Made by a program: the position numbers and the translations under genes. Under the pieces are notes generated by a model that saw nothing but the letters and a program-made list of their open reading frames with translations, had not been told where the DNA came from and searched no databases. A stretch of 64,000 bases of DNA from Sphagnum magellanicum (Eukaryota > Streptophyta > Sphagnopsida > Sphagnales > Sphagnaceae), in contig CM038910.1 of NCBI GenBank assembly GCA_021904315.1, positions 7,874,001 through 7,938,000 of the forward strand. The letters run 5' to 3'. This document shows, one piece after another, positions 45,655 through 57,227 of the stretch. Positions within the stretch are counted from its first letter, which is position 1, and each line of letters begins with the position of its first letter.

Positions 45655-48600
45655 TTAATTTGCAAGAGCTGAAGATCCATAGTTTGCTGGTTCGTACCTA
45701 CAAACACAATCATAAATGGAGCCATTCAATAATTGCTCAGCTAGACGCTGATTCTTGACCATGGCAAGCTTCAAAACATCGCACTGGAAACGGGCGTTGT
45801 AATTTGTGTGGAGTGCTCGACCCATTCCTTCCAACACCATAAGGTCAGCGTCTTGTGCGATAACAGCAAGCTCTGAGCTCACTTGTCGGAAATCAATACA
45901 TGGGCTCCCACACCCATTTTCTACCACTGTCAACACAGGGACTGCTGCAACATCCTCTGTCAGACCTGCAATCATCCAACTTTGACATTTAGACAATTTT
46001 GATATCAATAGAAGCAACTCCCTCTCTGTTTCAAGCCAAAGGAGTACTGTATCAAATGAGGAATCTCATGGTGATATTTCTCCCACTGTATCTACATTTA
46101 AGATAAACTTGCCAAGTTCCATTATAAATTGCTGACTTGATCATAATGATCTATGCATGCCTACGAAATCTCCACAACATCACTTTTGATGTTTGAAGGT
46201 ATCATGACAATGAGTGCAGCCATCGACATGTGAGAGTTGCTCACAGAGTATCAGTCAGATCATCACCTTCATCACAAATTATCAGGTAGAGTCCTCAAGG
46301 TCAAGATTCCTTTTGGCAAGGTTAAAACATGCACTTGCACAAACTTTTGGGAAAAAGAAGGGGGTTCAAGGGCTTTCACTCAATGCTTTTCAGCCAATAT
46401 ATACATCTTGGCCTGACTGTGTGCGCTTCAGAATTGTTATGTAACTTTGAAAGTGCTGTCTAAGGTCCAGGAAATCACTATTCTCTGTGTTAAAAGTTCT
46501 GGTCTGTAGAGCTTACCATCATCACCAACCACATCAACAAGAAGCCCTCCAGCTGTTGCTGCCCTTCGAAGCGTATCACAATGCTTTGCAGCAGCAGCAA
46601 CAATTGCTGGCAGCTCAACTGCTGTTACATCATTAATTGCAGGAAGTGAATTGGCAACCAACACAACTTCAGTCCCCCGCCGCAAAAGCTCACGAGCCAA
46701 TGGCAACATACCCAGAACAACATCTGCTCCTGAATTGTCTACAAACAACAAAGCTCGCTTGTGTGGCACCAGCTTTTCAGATCCTTCATTGCCCGCACTG
46801 CCAATGAACTTCTTCTGGAAAGCCTCAAAATTGTCAACCCGCAATGGTCGCTTCATCTTGTTGCGACTCATTCTGTAGATTTCAATAATCGTTCCACTGT
46901 GGTAAAGCTCAACACAAGCTCGTGAACCCCAATCAAAGATATTGGCTGCTAAAACCCCTTCAATCAATGCCAGCATCCTTGCTGCAGGTTCCAAACTGTC
47001 AAGCTCTGCCAAGAGATCTGGCAACACAGTAAGTGCAGCTTCATTCTCTCTTTCCTTGATTGCCATATACACATCGTGGAAGTGAAACTCCCGTAAGCAT
47101 TCTTCCCGCATCTCAAGAAGATTGGCAAGTCCAAGCTTACCATATGCAGCAGGCTCTTCTCGCAGCCTGGCCAAATGAGCCTTAAAAGCTCGAGCAAACG
47201 CATCACCTCTCCTCCTTGCATCATCTGTTCCGCCCTCACTTGCCACAGCTTTCTCAACAAGGTCAGGAAGATTGCCAAACAAGATCCTGAGCCAGTACTC
47301 ACGCTCAGTCTGATCACTCAAATCAACTGTGTTTGGCTCATAGTTTTTGGGATCAGCAAGAAGTGGGAAAGGCTCAAGTGAAGGATCAAGATGAAGCACT
47401 CCAACATTGAGAGCAGCACTGGAATCCGATCGAAGTGATTCGGAGCGAGCAAGAGGTCGTTCAAATCCACCTAACCCTGTGGTTCCTGGCAGAGAAATGG
47501 GAATTGGAGCTGTAATCTCAATCCCCTTCTGCATGAATTTCTCCATCCAGGTGATCTTCTCATTCAGGTCACGAATTGGAGGTCCATGCACTTCTCCGCC
47601 AACATAAGGAGCTCCCATCGGAAATCTCTCCACACAGTGATGCGAAGTCAGATTGGCCAACCCATACTTATCATAGCTCAGAAAAGCCCCTAGAGCACCA
47701 AGAAAGCCTTCATGCCGAAGAAACATGGCCTGTGCATCTCCCTTCGACCAAAACCTGATGGCAAATGACATTGTATCCATCGTGTATGCATGCCCTCGAA
47801 TGAAGAACCCACTGAAGAAAATCCTCTTCAATCCATACCGCAATGCATTCAGATATGCAACCTGACACCCACCCCAAAAAAAAGGGCTTTTGTTCACAGT
47901 CAACAATCTGTGCAAGAAAAACAACACAATGCAGATGATGATGAGATCACAAACAAATCCAAGGGACCCACTGAAAAAAATCCTCTTCAATCCATACCAC
48001 AGCACATTCAGGTATGCAACCTGACACCCACGCCAAAAAAAGAAACCTAGGGTTTTGGTCACAGTGAACAATCTCTGCAAGAAAAACAACACAGACATCG
48101 ACATCGACAACAATGATGATGATGAGGAGGAGGAGGAGATCAGAAACAACCCCAATGAAGGAAAAGGAAGGAAAGAGATGCACAATTGTACCTGACCTAT
48201 GTTATAAGAGATCATGCGCAGAAGGGAGAGAACAATGTCTTCTTTTCTGTAATCTGACAAGTCCTTGTTCTCAGCAATGACTTTGCCGAAGCTAGAAGCG
48301 ATGGTGGAAGCAGAGAGCCCGATCTTGGAGTAATCCAAACCACCATAGATGTCACCCACAAGCATGTCGACGGCGCTGTTGTCGCCTCCTTGACTGAGCT
48401 CCAGAATCTCGTCAAAGCTTTTGCATTTGGTGAGCAGCTTTCCCAAACCCCAGAAGGTGCCGCCACCCACATTGGTCCCGCTCACCCTCTCGTACTGCCC
48501 TTCCTCGTCCACCTTGATCATGCTCACTCCCGAGCCGATGTTGACGAGCAGATACGGGAAAAGCTCGTTCTGATCCAGCTGCACAAACTGCTTGTGTCCT

Positions 48601-49349
48601 TCATGATGCGTGAAAGCTTCGTCCCTGATCGCTCGCAGAAGGAAGTTCGCTCCTGATACCAGACATTGCATCTCGTCTTCCTTGTCGAACGTTACCCCTA
48701 GCTTCTCCTTGAAAAGCTCCGCGTACTTGAACGCTCCACCTCCTGTCGCCTTGATCACGCCATTCTTCTCGCCGTTCTTCTCAGGCATCGTCGTCGTGGG
48801 GCTACTGCTGCTGTTGCTGCTCTTCTCCGCTGTCGCCGCTGCCGCCGTCGCCGTCGCTCCCAGAGCTTCCAAGCCTTCGATGCCGTTGCTGCATCGGTGC
48901 AATCTCTTGGACTTGATGAAGGCCAGACAGTCATTGAGCTTGCTGGATTCGAACTTCACGAAATGGAGCCTGCCGCCGAGGATCGGGAATCCGCCGCGTC
49001 GTCGCAAGCCGGCCAGGAAGCCACTCCGCTTCTGTTCCAACTTCTTCTTGTTGCTCTCGGCCTCTGTCGTCGTCGTCTTCGCTTCCTGCTGAGCCCGCGA
49101 GAAGTAGACGAGCTTGATGAGCGAACCTCCTAGATCGATAGCAAAGTGCGAGACCTCGGCGCTCTGATTCGGAAGCACGATTGTCGGATTGTGATCCTCC
49201 TCGGACCCGCCGATTGCCGCACCGCTGAGATCCAGCAACGGCCGTGTGATGGTCGGATGAGGAGGAGGGGCACGAGTGACTGCTTCCGCCGATACTACAC
49301 TGCTCCACTCTTCTTGTGCCGCAGGACCAACAGAAGAAGAATCAGCCAT
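45655..49349 (-). CDS. PANK2: Pantothenate kinase 2 with C-terminal DUF89 phosphatase
   Basis: The N-terminal kinase phosphorylates pantothenate, the first step of CoA synthesis. The C-terminal DUF89 domain, in this family, dephosphorylates 4'-phosphopantetheine and damaged forms. Three exons, 49349-48192, 47861-46517 and 45965-45655, join to 937 residues. The start (GTGGCGATGGCTG) is the first ATG in frame. The kinase region shows FAIDLGGSLIKLVYFSR, GRLHFVKFE, IKATGGGAFKYAELFKEKLG, the DEMQC motif with its Glu, and VNIGSGVSMIKV, then NIGQ/VAYLNALRYGLKRIFFSG and GHAYTMDTMSFAIRFWSKG. The DUF89 region shows GDAFARAFKAHLARL, EPAAYGKLGLANLLEMREEC, ANIFDWGSRACVELYHSG, RALLFVDNSGADVVLG, VVLVANSLPAINDVT, ENGCGSPCIDFRQ and VLEGMGRALHTN. 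Intron 1 (330 bp) contains a duplicated piece of exon 2 and no stop in frame. It is divergent from DEX1. Ala/Ser-rich inserts lengthen the N-terminus. Confidence 0.96.
47967..48080 (-). repeat. Duplicate of intron 3' end plus start of exon 2 inside PANK2 intron 1
   Basis: This copy lies exactly 159 bp upstream (gene sense) of the real exon 2 boundary. It contains a pyrimidine tract, the acceptor GTGTCAG and then a stretch translating VAYLNVLWYGLKRIFFSG, against VAYLNALRYGLKRIFFSG in the true exon. The 159-bp period is 53 codons, so the copies are in the same frame. Confidence 0.92.
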
Positions 49350-49871
49350 CGCCACACTCACTCTGCAACAGAAGAAGAAGAAGAAGGGGACGGAGAACTC
49401 TCCGAAAACAACGGCTGCGCATGAAAATACAAAGAGATTGCGGACAATCCCTTCTCCTCCAGTGAACCCAGTCGGAATCGGAAAGAGAAAGCGATCGCAC
49501 GCCCCATTCCTTTGACCAGACGCCGACGACGATATGACTTCTGGGACTGCCAACAACAAAAGCGCAGTCCTTTCTCCCGCAGGTTAGCAATCATCTTTCG
49601 TCGCAGTCTCTGGACGGATAACTTTTCTTCTTCTTCTTCTTCTTCTTCTTCTTCTTCGCTTTTGCCCCAGTAATCGCACACGAACGTGATCCAACAACAA
49701 CACACTTCCTTCTTCTTCTTCTTCTCTCTCTTCTACTTCTTTGCTGTTGTTCTTAGGTTTGGAATGTTCTCTTGGAAAGCCTGCCTTTCGCCCGCAAGCT
49801 TTGCTTTCTCGCACACAAACAACAGTTGACAGAAAGAGACATTGAGAGTGAAGAATTTTGCAGCTGCAGCA
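49350..49871. promoter_or_regulatory. Divergent PANK2/DEX1 promoter region
   Basis: The two start codons are 522 bp apart and point away from each other, so both promoters and leaders must fit here. The region is rich in (GAA)n/(TTC)n triplets (49,627-49,660 and 49,708-49,726, among others), which are typical of plant leaders. No TATA box is obvious for either gene. Confidence 0.6.
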
Positions 49872-52800
49872 ATGGCAATCCATGGAGCAGCTGCTTCTTC
49901 AAGCTTCTTCTTCCTATGCTGCTGTAGGTTCATGGTGCTGCTTCTGGTTGTGAAGATGACAAGAGCAGCAGAAGCACAGCAGCAGTTTTTTTCTAGGCCA
50001 GTGGCGCATGATGACAACATGAAGGATGTGGTGGAAAACAACAAATTCTTGCAGCAAGAAGCTTCTGATGATGCAATTGCATTTCCCACTTTGTAAAATC
50101 CCTCTCCAATCCCCATCTCCTTCTCTTCCTCCTCCTCCTCCTCCTCGTCCTGTTGTTGTTGCTGTTGTTGTTTTGTTGTTTTGAAGCCATGAAGGTTTTC
50201 TTTCACCAATTCACTTGTCTGTCTACAGCACAGGCATCAGGCATTCCTGCAACTTTCAATTGTTTTGTCTTGTCTGTCTACAGCACAGGCATCAGGCATT
50301 CCTGCAACTTTCAATTGTTTTGTCTTGTCTGTTGTTGCTCCTTGCATTTGGGATGGTTGTTACACACCCTTTGATTGCTTTCAAAGAGGATCTGGTTGTG
50401 TTTCTTTAGCTTCTGGGGTCAATGGTCAGTCACAAGTGGAAATGACGAAAGGCACCACCCCCCTGTTTTCTTTCTGGATTGATTAAACGTATCCAGTGAT
50501 TTGAAGTTCTTGAGCAACACCACATGAAAATTGCCTACCACCGTCGTCCTCTCAATCCTGCAAACCAGCTCCAAATTGATGTTTTGTTGTGGCATCAACA
50601 GCTGACACATGGAATATGGTTGTGGTGGATGATGATGATGATGATGATCCAGGAATGAAGAGGCACTGGCAAACACTCGGTGTCCACAGCAGCTGGAAAT
50701 TCGGTGGCAGACAGAGGTCAGCTCCAGCATCTATGCATCTCCTCTAATTGCTGATATCAACAGGTAGGTAGCAGCTATCTCTTGTTGACACTTCGGATTT
50801 TTCAAGCCCTAAAACTTATTTGAACCTGAATCTAATTTGGAGTTTATAACTTTTTCTCCTGTTGCTTATTGTTTGATTTCTTATGAATGAATTAACCTGC
50901 TTCTTTGTTGTTGGGTGGGGAGACTCAAAACGCTTGAGCTCCATTCACATCTCCGTCTTCCCTTGGGTCCATTTTGTCCTCAAGATTTGGATGAGCTTGA
51001 TATTGGGTATGTGCAGTGATGGAAAAATGGAGGTGGTGGTTCCGTCTTTTGTACACTATTTGGAGGTTCTTGATGGTGCAGATGGAGAGAAGTTGCCTGG
51101 TATTGTTGAACTCCATTTTCTTAGTCTTCTCTGGTTGGACTTTGCTTTAAACAAAAACATGAGCAATCGCCCCAATAGTCAAACACTGTCAGTTCCAGAA
51201 GCAAGTTGCTTATTTTGGGAAGAGCATTTACTTGCTTATCCAAATTTGAAGATTGATGAGGTTGATGATCTGGGGTTACAGGGTGGCCAGCATACCATCA
51301 ATCCACAGTCCATGCAAGTGCCCTAATGTATGACATTGACAAGGATGGCAACCATGAAATTGCACTTGCCACCTTCAATGGGGAGGTCCTTTTTTTCCGG
51401 TATGTTTGTGTCATTACTCTACTTGCAGTATTGTTTTGATGATCTTATTAAATGCATACTTCTCACAATGGTGGACTGTAATTGAATCAGATAAAAGTCC
51501 TACCTTCAACAAAGCTTAGAATTGAACTCTAGAAAATCATAATCCTCTAGTCCCTGGTCCCTATTTTCAAATCCCAAAACCTGAACCCATATGCAGTTAT
51601 GGATTACTTGAGTCAATGCATTTGTAAGCAAGTCAATTGCAGTTGGGAGGAGGTGGATAGTTGGAATGTAGTGGTTGCTGGTTTCCAGCGTGCTCAAATT
51701 ACCTTTGTTTCTGTAATGGGTGGGGCAAAGCTCATCGGGGTACATGATGCTGGAGAAGATGATAGTTCCAAGGAGGCGGGTGAAAAAAGACTGGTATGTC
51801 GGGCTTAGCCCAGCTCATGCAAATCACACCCAGAACGATGTTCATGATGATTCTCTCACAAGTGACAAGATAGAGACTGTGCAGTCAGGTACCTCTTGTG
51901 ACCATGGATGTTGTGCATCTATGCTCTCCTTCTCTTTCTGCCAAAAATGATAAGATCCATTATAAACTCTTTACCAAAAACCCCTGAGCTTTAAAAGTTT
52001 GAAGTTCAAGTCTGGTTAGTCCAAGAGCACATTGTTGTCAGTTATACCAATGAGGCCATTCTCAAAGCATCTCCAAAAAGCATTACAAGTGATAGGACAT
52101 GTCTGATTACAGATACAAGGCTCAATGAGGGTGCAAAGTCTTCTTTGAATGCAAGCAACGATGAGGGCAATAATCTTCCAACAGCAAATATGAGCTCTAA
52201 GGCAGACATACTGCAACAGCGGCAGCTCTTGCAAGAAGAGGCAACAGCAGAGAATGAGCAAGGGGTCTTGGAGGATGAAGCAGATGCATCATTTGACATA
52301 TTTCGTGATGCTGAAGAAAATGCTGGAGAAGGGTTGACAGATGATTATGGCTACGACTATGATGACTATTTTGATGAATCCATGTGGGGGAATGATACCT
52401 GGTCTGAAGCTATCCATGAACAAGAGGCCGACTACATTAGTGTTGACTCCCATATTCTCTGTACTCCAGTACGTCGTTCATTCTGGCTGAGTACATTATG
52501 CATTTTATGACTGGTGTTCAAGTATCATTTAGGGTTCTGGCTATGGTTTAGGTTGTTGTCCTATGGAACATACCACCACAAGTTAAAAACTTGTCCAGAA
52601 ACAACTGTTGCTAACAAACAGCTGTGGTGTGTGACATACCATGAACACAATGGCCTGATATCCAACTAAAGACATGACAGGATTGAGGAAGCAGGTGTTG
52701 CTAACCAATAGGTGTGGTGTGTTGTCATGAAGGCAATGTCCTGATGTCCAAGCAAAGACATGATAGGATTGCATAGCAAATGGTAAGGTAGCATGCTGAT

Positions 52801-55800
52801 GAGAATCAGCATAGTCAAACTGTCAAATTCCCATGCAGACTAATGACAGGGTGGTTGCTTCCTCTGCTTTTATGTTTCACAAATTACTGACAATGGGTGC
52901 TTGGTATCTGGGTGTGGAAGGTAATAGCTGACATTGATGGAGATGGTATTGATGAAATGGTGGTGGCAGCATCTCATTTCTATGACCACGAGTAAGCTTT
53001 TTCTTTCTGTTTGTCTTCTTTTTCACAGTCAGACCACAATCTTCATTTGACTTTGTTGGTGAGTTAAGCCTCTTCAGTGCTAGCCAACATCATGACTTAG
53101 TCTACATGTTGCTTCCAAAAATGTGATAGAAACTCAGGATGCAGATTTTTGTATAATTGTTTGCCCAAAATTTTGAGCAGACTGTTATATACTTATCTTC
53201 ACCCACTGTCGGGAGCTGATGGAGTCAGTGGGGAGTAATGGCAGTTAGTCACTGCCATTCATGATGAAGGTAAGGGTTGCATACTTGGGGAGTGAGACTC
53301 ACAATGTCACAACTGCACTCATTCTTGTTGCATTTATCTTTGTTTAGCTGGAGCAGACATAGCAGTGGTTACCTTATTGTGGAGTTTTCTCTGCAATCTA
53401 TGTCTTGTTTTGGCAATTGTGTATGATGACCAGGTGAATAGGGAATCTTCAGTTCTTGAAATTACGTGGGATGATTGTGTGGTGGCTTTGCATCTGCCAT
53501 CATATCACCTAAAAACTGTTGGAATCTACATATCTAGGCTGTATAGGCTGGAAATCATTTTAACTCAAGACCAAAAATCACCTAGATTCTGGGTCTCTTC
53601 TGAAGCAAAATTTCAGGTGAATGTGGATGTTTGGAATGCTAACGCTAGTTACAATTTTCTGGTGCTTTGCTTCTTGGCTACAACAATTGCTATTGACTGG
53701 ACGTGAATTTTCAATGGCCTCAGGTACTATAATGAACCAGAACATGCAAAGGAGCTGAATGGCCTTGATATTGGGAAATATGTTGGTGGAGCCATTGTAG
53801 TCTTTAATCTGGCAACCCAGCAAGTGAAGTGGGTTGTAGATCTAGACCTGAGCACTGACTCTGTCTCTTACCGTGCATATATCTACTCATCACCCACAGT
53901 TGTTGACTTGGATAATGACGGGAAGATGGAAATTATCATTGGGACCTCCTTTGGCCTCCTTTATGTCCTCCATCACAATGGTATTTTTCTACTGCTTGAT
54001 TGCAGCTAGAGTTAGAAAATAATAGTCTGTCACCGAGGCTTTTCAATTCAGGTTCTGTCTCAGCTTCTACGTGACCCTTGTTCCAAAGATAGATATAAAA
54101 GGAGAGGATTCACTTTAAAGCTTGTAGCTTACAAGTTTGTAGTGTGTAAGGATCAGCATTAGTGTCCTTTACTCTGATGCTTCACCCAGCAATAACTGAT
54201 TTTCCTAGAGACTGTGTCTATCAACTGGTACATATCATGTCTTTTGTGGATTGCATTGGATATTATTATTTGGCAGGGTGTTCCAACACTTAATTGGTGT
54301 GGAAATGTACTGAGTTTTGTTCCAGGGACTTTGAAGGCATCATTCCCAAAATTGATGGGAGAGATCCAGGCTCAAGTGGTGGCAGCAGATATCAATGATG
54401 ATGGCATACTTGAGATTGTGAGCGCTGATGTCCGTGGGAATGTTGCTGCTTGGACCAGGGATGGCAAAGAGCTCTGGACTGTACACTTAAAAAGCTTAAT
54501 TGCTCAGGTATTACTTCTGTGCAATTACTTCTCAACTCTTTGTACCTAGTATTTGCCAGTAGGCAAATAGAGTACTTGTAGTCTACAATATACCTATATG
54601 CTCGATGGCTGATGCAAAGATCTGCAACTTAGGTATAGCATTATGAACCTGAAGAACCCTTTGCAACACATGTCCCTCTCCTATAGCCACTATTGTCACA
54701 TATAGTGTGCTTTTGTTGAGATCTGTAAATTGTTTCCATACACAAATAACATCTAGAGTAACTTGGGCAGGGCCCATCAGTTGGTGATGTGGATGGTGAC
54801 GGTAATACAGAGATAGTGGTGCCAACTTCATCAGGCCAGGTTCATGTGTTACGGGGATCTGATGGCTCAAAAGTGGGGCCCTACCCATTCCAGACACATG
54901 GACGCATTATGGCACCAGCTCTGTTGGTGGACCTCAGTAAGCGCAGCTCGGAAAGGCAGGGGCTCACCATTGCTGTAACTTCATTTGATGGTTATTTCTA
55001 TCTAATAGATGGCCCTACTGGATGTGCTGATGCTATCGATATTGGTGAAACTTCGTAAGTTGCTTGACTCTGCACAAAATGATCTGCTCTGAAATGATTC
55101 TTTAAGAACTTATATTACATACTGTTATTGACATTTACAGGCTTTCTGGTCAGTGGTGACCTATAAATTCCTTCATGTCTGCCTTTCAATAATTATGCAG
55201 GTATAGTATGGTGTTGGCGGAAAATGTGGATGGAGGAGATGATCTGGACTTGATAGTGACAACCATGAGTGGAAATGTGTACTGTTTTCAAACACCCACA
55301 CCACATCATCCTCTAAAGGTGAGAGTGCCCACCAGTTTTGACCTTAGCACTTGACTAATTTTCTTCTTTATTTACAAGCTATCATCAACTCTTATATACC
55401 CTCATGCTGCTTTTGTATTAGTACACTTGTCATCAGAGATCTCTGGTTCACTCTCCAATCAGGTTTGACATCTTTCTATTCATCTGGCCTGCTGTCTTTT
55501 CTGCTGTTGCAAGAGTGTGAAAAAAAGTGGTTACTGAAGGAATGGCATCAAGTGGGGCAGGCATGGGTGTCACAAGCTCAGGGAAGGAATTTGGTGTCAA
55601 ATCGGTATAATCGAGAAGGGGTGTTTGTTCTGCCATCATCCCGCTATTTTCGGGATGAAGCCAGCTCTAGTTTTTGGGTCCAATACCAAATTGTAGACCA
55701 ATCACGAGCTTCTTCAGGCCCCTACAATGTCACAGTAAATAGCCTGCCCAAACCAAGAGGAAAATGACAGTAGACTCTCTAGTTGTGCAAGTCTCATGTA

Positions 55801-56275
55801 AAGATTATTAGCAGCCTGGCTTGATCTCTAGCAAATCAGAATCATGTATGCTTGATCTCTAGCAAAGCATCATGCACTAGAATGTAATTTTTAACCAGAT
55901 TCTTGAGCCTTTGATCCCTCGTCTGATTTTTTCAAGGCATGTGGATTGTCCCAGGTGACACTAATGGTGCCAGGAAATTATCAAGGGAAGAAGCGAATAG
56001 AGCAATGGAATGTTCACGATCAACCTGGAGTATACAAAGTGAAACTACCATGTGTGGCAGTACGCACTCTTGGCACTGTAATGCTTGAGATGGTGGACAA
56101 GAATGGGCTGTATTTTTCAGATGAGTTTGCCCTCACATTTCACCTTCATTATTATCGACTCCTGAAATGGTTAATAGTCTTTCCATTGCTAGGCATGGCG
56201 GGTGTGCTTCTTGTCATTCAGCCACAAGATAGTGCCCCACTTCCATCATTTTCAAGAAGCCGGCATCAATTATGA
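49872..56275 (+). CDS. DEX1: DEX1 (DEFECTIVE IN EXINE FORMATION 1) membrane protein
   Basis: DEX1 is an endomembrane or plasma-membrane protein with calcium-binding FG-GAP-like repeats, needed for primexine and exine patterning in pollen. Thirteen exons join in frame to 817 residues: 49872-50092, 50653-50763, 51017-51099, 51282-51399, 51731-51888, 52113-52468, 52921-52991, 53724-53980, 54326-54507, 54771-55054, 55201-55318, 55561-55734 and 55955-56275. An N-terminal signal peptide ([16 protein letters not shown]) precedes [20 protein letters not shown]. Six DxDxDG-type loops are present: [40 protein letters not shown] and DVDGDGNT. An acidic linker ([19 protein letters not shown]) sits mid-protein. 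Other family matches are [71 protein letters not shown] and the C-terminal membrane segment [20 protein letters not shown] followed by [11 protein letters not shown]. All joins keep phase. Confidence 0.96.
50214..50332. repeat. Perfect 55-bp tandem duplication in DEX1 intron 1
   Basis: CTTGTCTGTCTACAGCACAG and the following 35 bases (ending CAATTGTTTTGT) are repeated without change, starting at 50,214 and 50,269. The identity implies a very recent event. Confidence 0.95.
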
Positions 56276-57055
56276 TCCTGATCACTCTTCACAATAGCAG
56301 ACACAAGCAGAGGTTTTGAAAGCCCCAGGAGCTTTAGATCCAAGGCATCTGGCCCACGAGGTCACAAAAATGTAGCAAATCTGAGTAAAGGGGCTGCAAC
56401 AAACTGTTGAACTCTAAGTACTAGAGTCATGGGTTTTTTGCAATTTGAACTAGAGCTAGCAAACCATTGCATCATTTTGCTTAAAGAATCAAACTGGAGC
56501 TCTACAAACAGTTCAAGAATTAATGACAGCCTAAAGAGCTGAACTTCAATGTGGAATTGCTCCTCTTGTCTGAGCTCCAAGCATTGCTTGTGATCAATCT
56601 CCTTCCTCTAAAGTTTCCTGGCATCATTGTTTTTCCTTCTTTAGAAGGTTGCACTCCCAAAATCAAAAATTATAGAAGTACTTCTTCCCCTTTGAACTGG
56701 TACCTATAGAGGTTATGAGAGTTCAACCCTGCAAGCAAAGGTTATGTGAACATGGTGGGAACAGAATGGGAACTTGATGTGAACACATGGAGAACTTGAT
56801 GGGGGAACCAATAGTGAAATACAAGAAGAGAATTGGAGGTGGGTTTGTTGAAACTGTCATCACTACCTTTTTTCTTGTCACCCTCCTCCAATCTTGGCTT
56901 TTGTCAAAGCAATGTAACAAACAAAGAAACAAAGACATTTCATTTTGTTGCCAAAAAAAACAAGAGTTGTTGTTTCTTGCACACAATTTATAGTAAAAAA
57001 AGGGGGAAAGAAAGCTTGACAACACTCCAAAGAAGAAAACAAAACAAGAGAAAAT
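56276..57055. other. DEX1 3' region and leader of the ATP synthase epsilon exon
   Basis: No gene is seen. The first part should be the DEX1 3' UTR. AACTTGATG-type words repeat near 56,766-56,800. The last 60 bases are purine-rich (GAAGAAAACAAAACAAGAG) and run into the epsilon start codon, like a leader. Confidence 0.5.
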
Positions 57056-57227
57056 ATGTCAATGCCATATTGGCGAGCAGCTGGAATGACATATGTGGGT
57101 TACGCCAATGCATGTGCGGTGTTGGTAAGAAAGTGCATGAAAGAGCCCTTCAAGTCACAAACCGCTACTCGTGAAAAGGTGCACTTCAAGCTATCACAAT
57201 GGCTTGATGGAGTCGCGCAACAAGCAA
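57056..57227 (+). CDS. Mitochondrial ATP synthase epsilon subunit, exon 1
   Basis: The small epsilon subunit sits in the central stalk of mitochondrial F1-ATPase; plant versions are about 70 residues. This exon gives 57 residues from MSMPYWRAAGMTYVGYANAC through LVRKCMKEPFKSQTATREKV to HFKLSQWLDGVAQQA. It matches the family's FWRAAGMTYI, CLKEP, REKVHF and W-x-DG landmarks without a gap. It ends with a strong donor, GCAA/GTAAGT. About 13 more residues are expected, but I could not find a convincing second exon in the AT-rich DNA downstream. One weak option at about 57,643 reads SNRLTQIG and then a stop. It may be a working gene with a diverged tail or a truncated copy. Confidence 0.8.
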
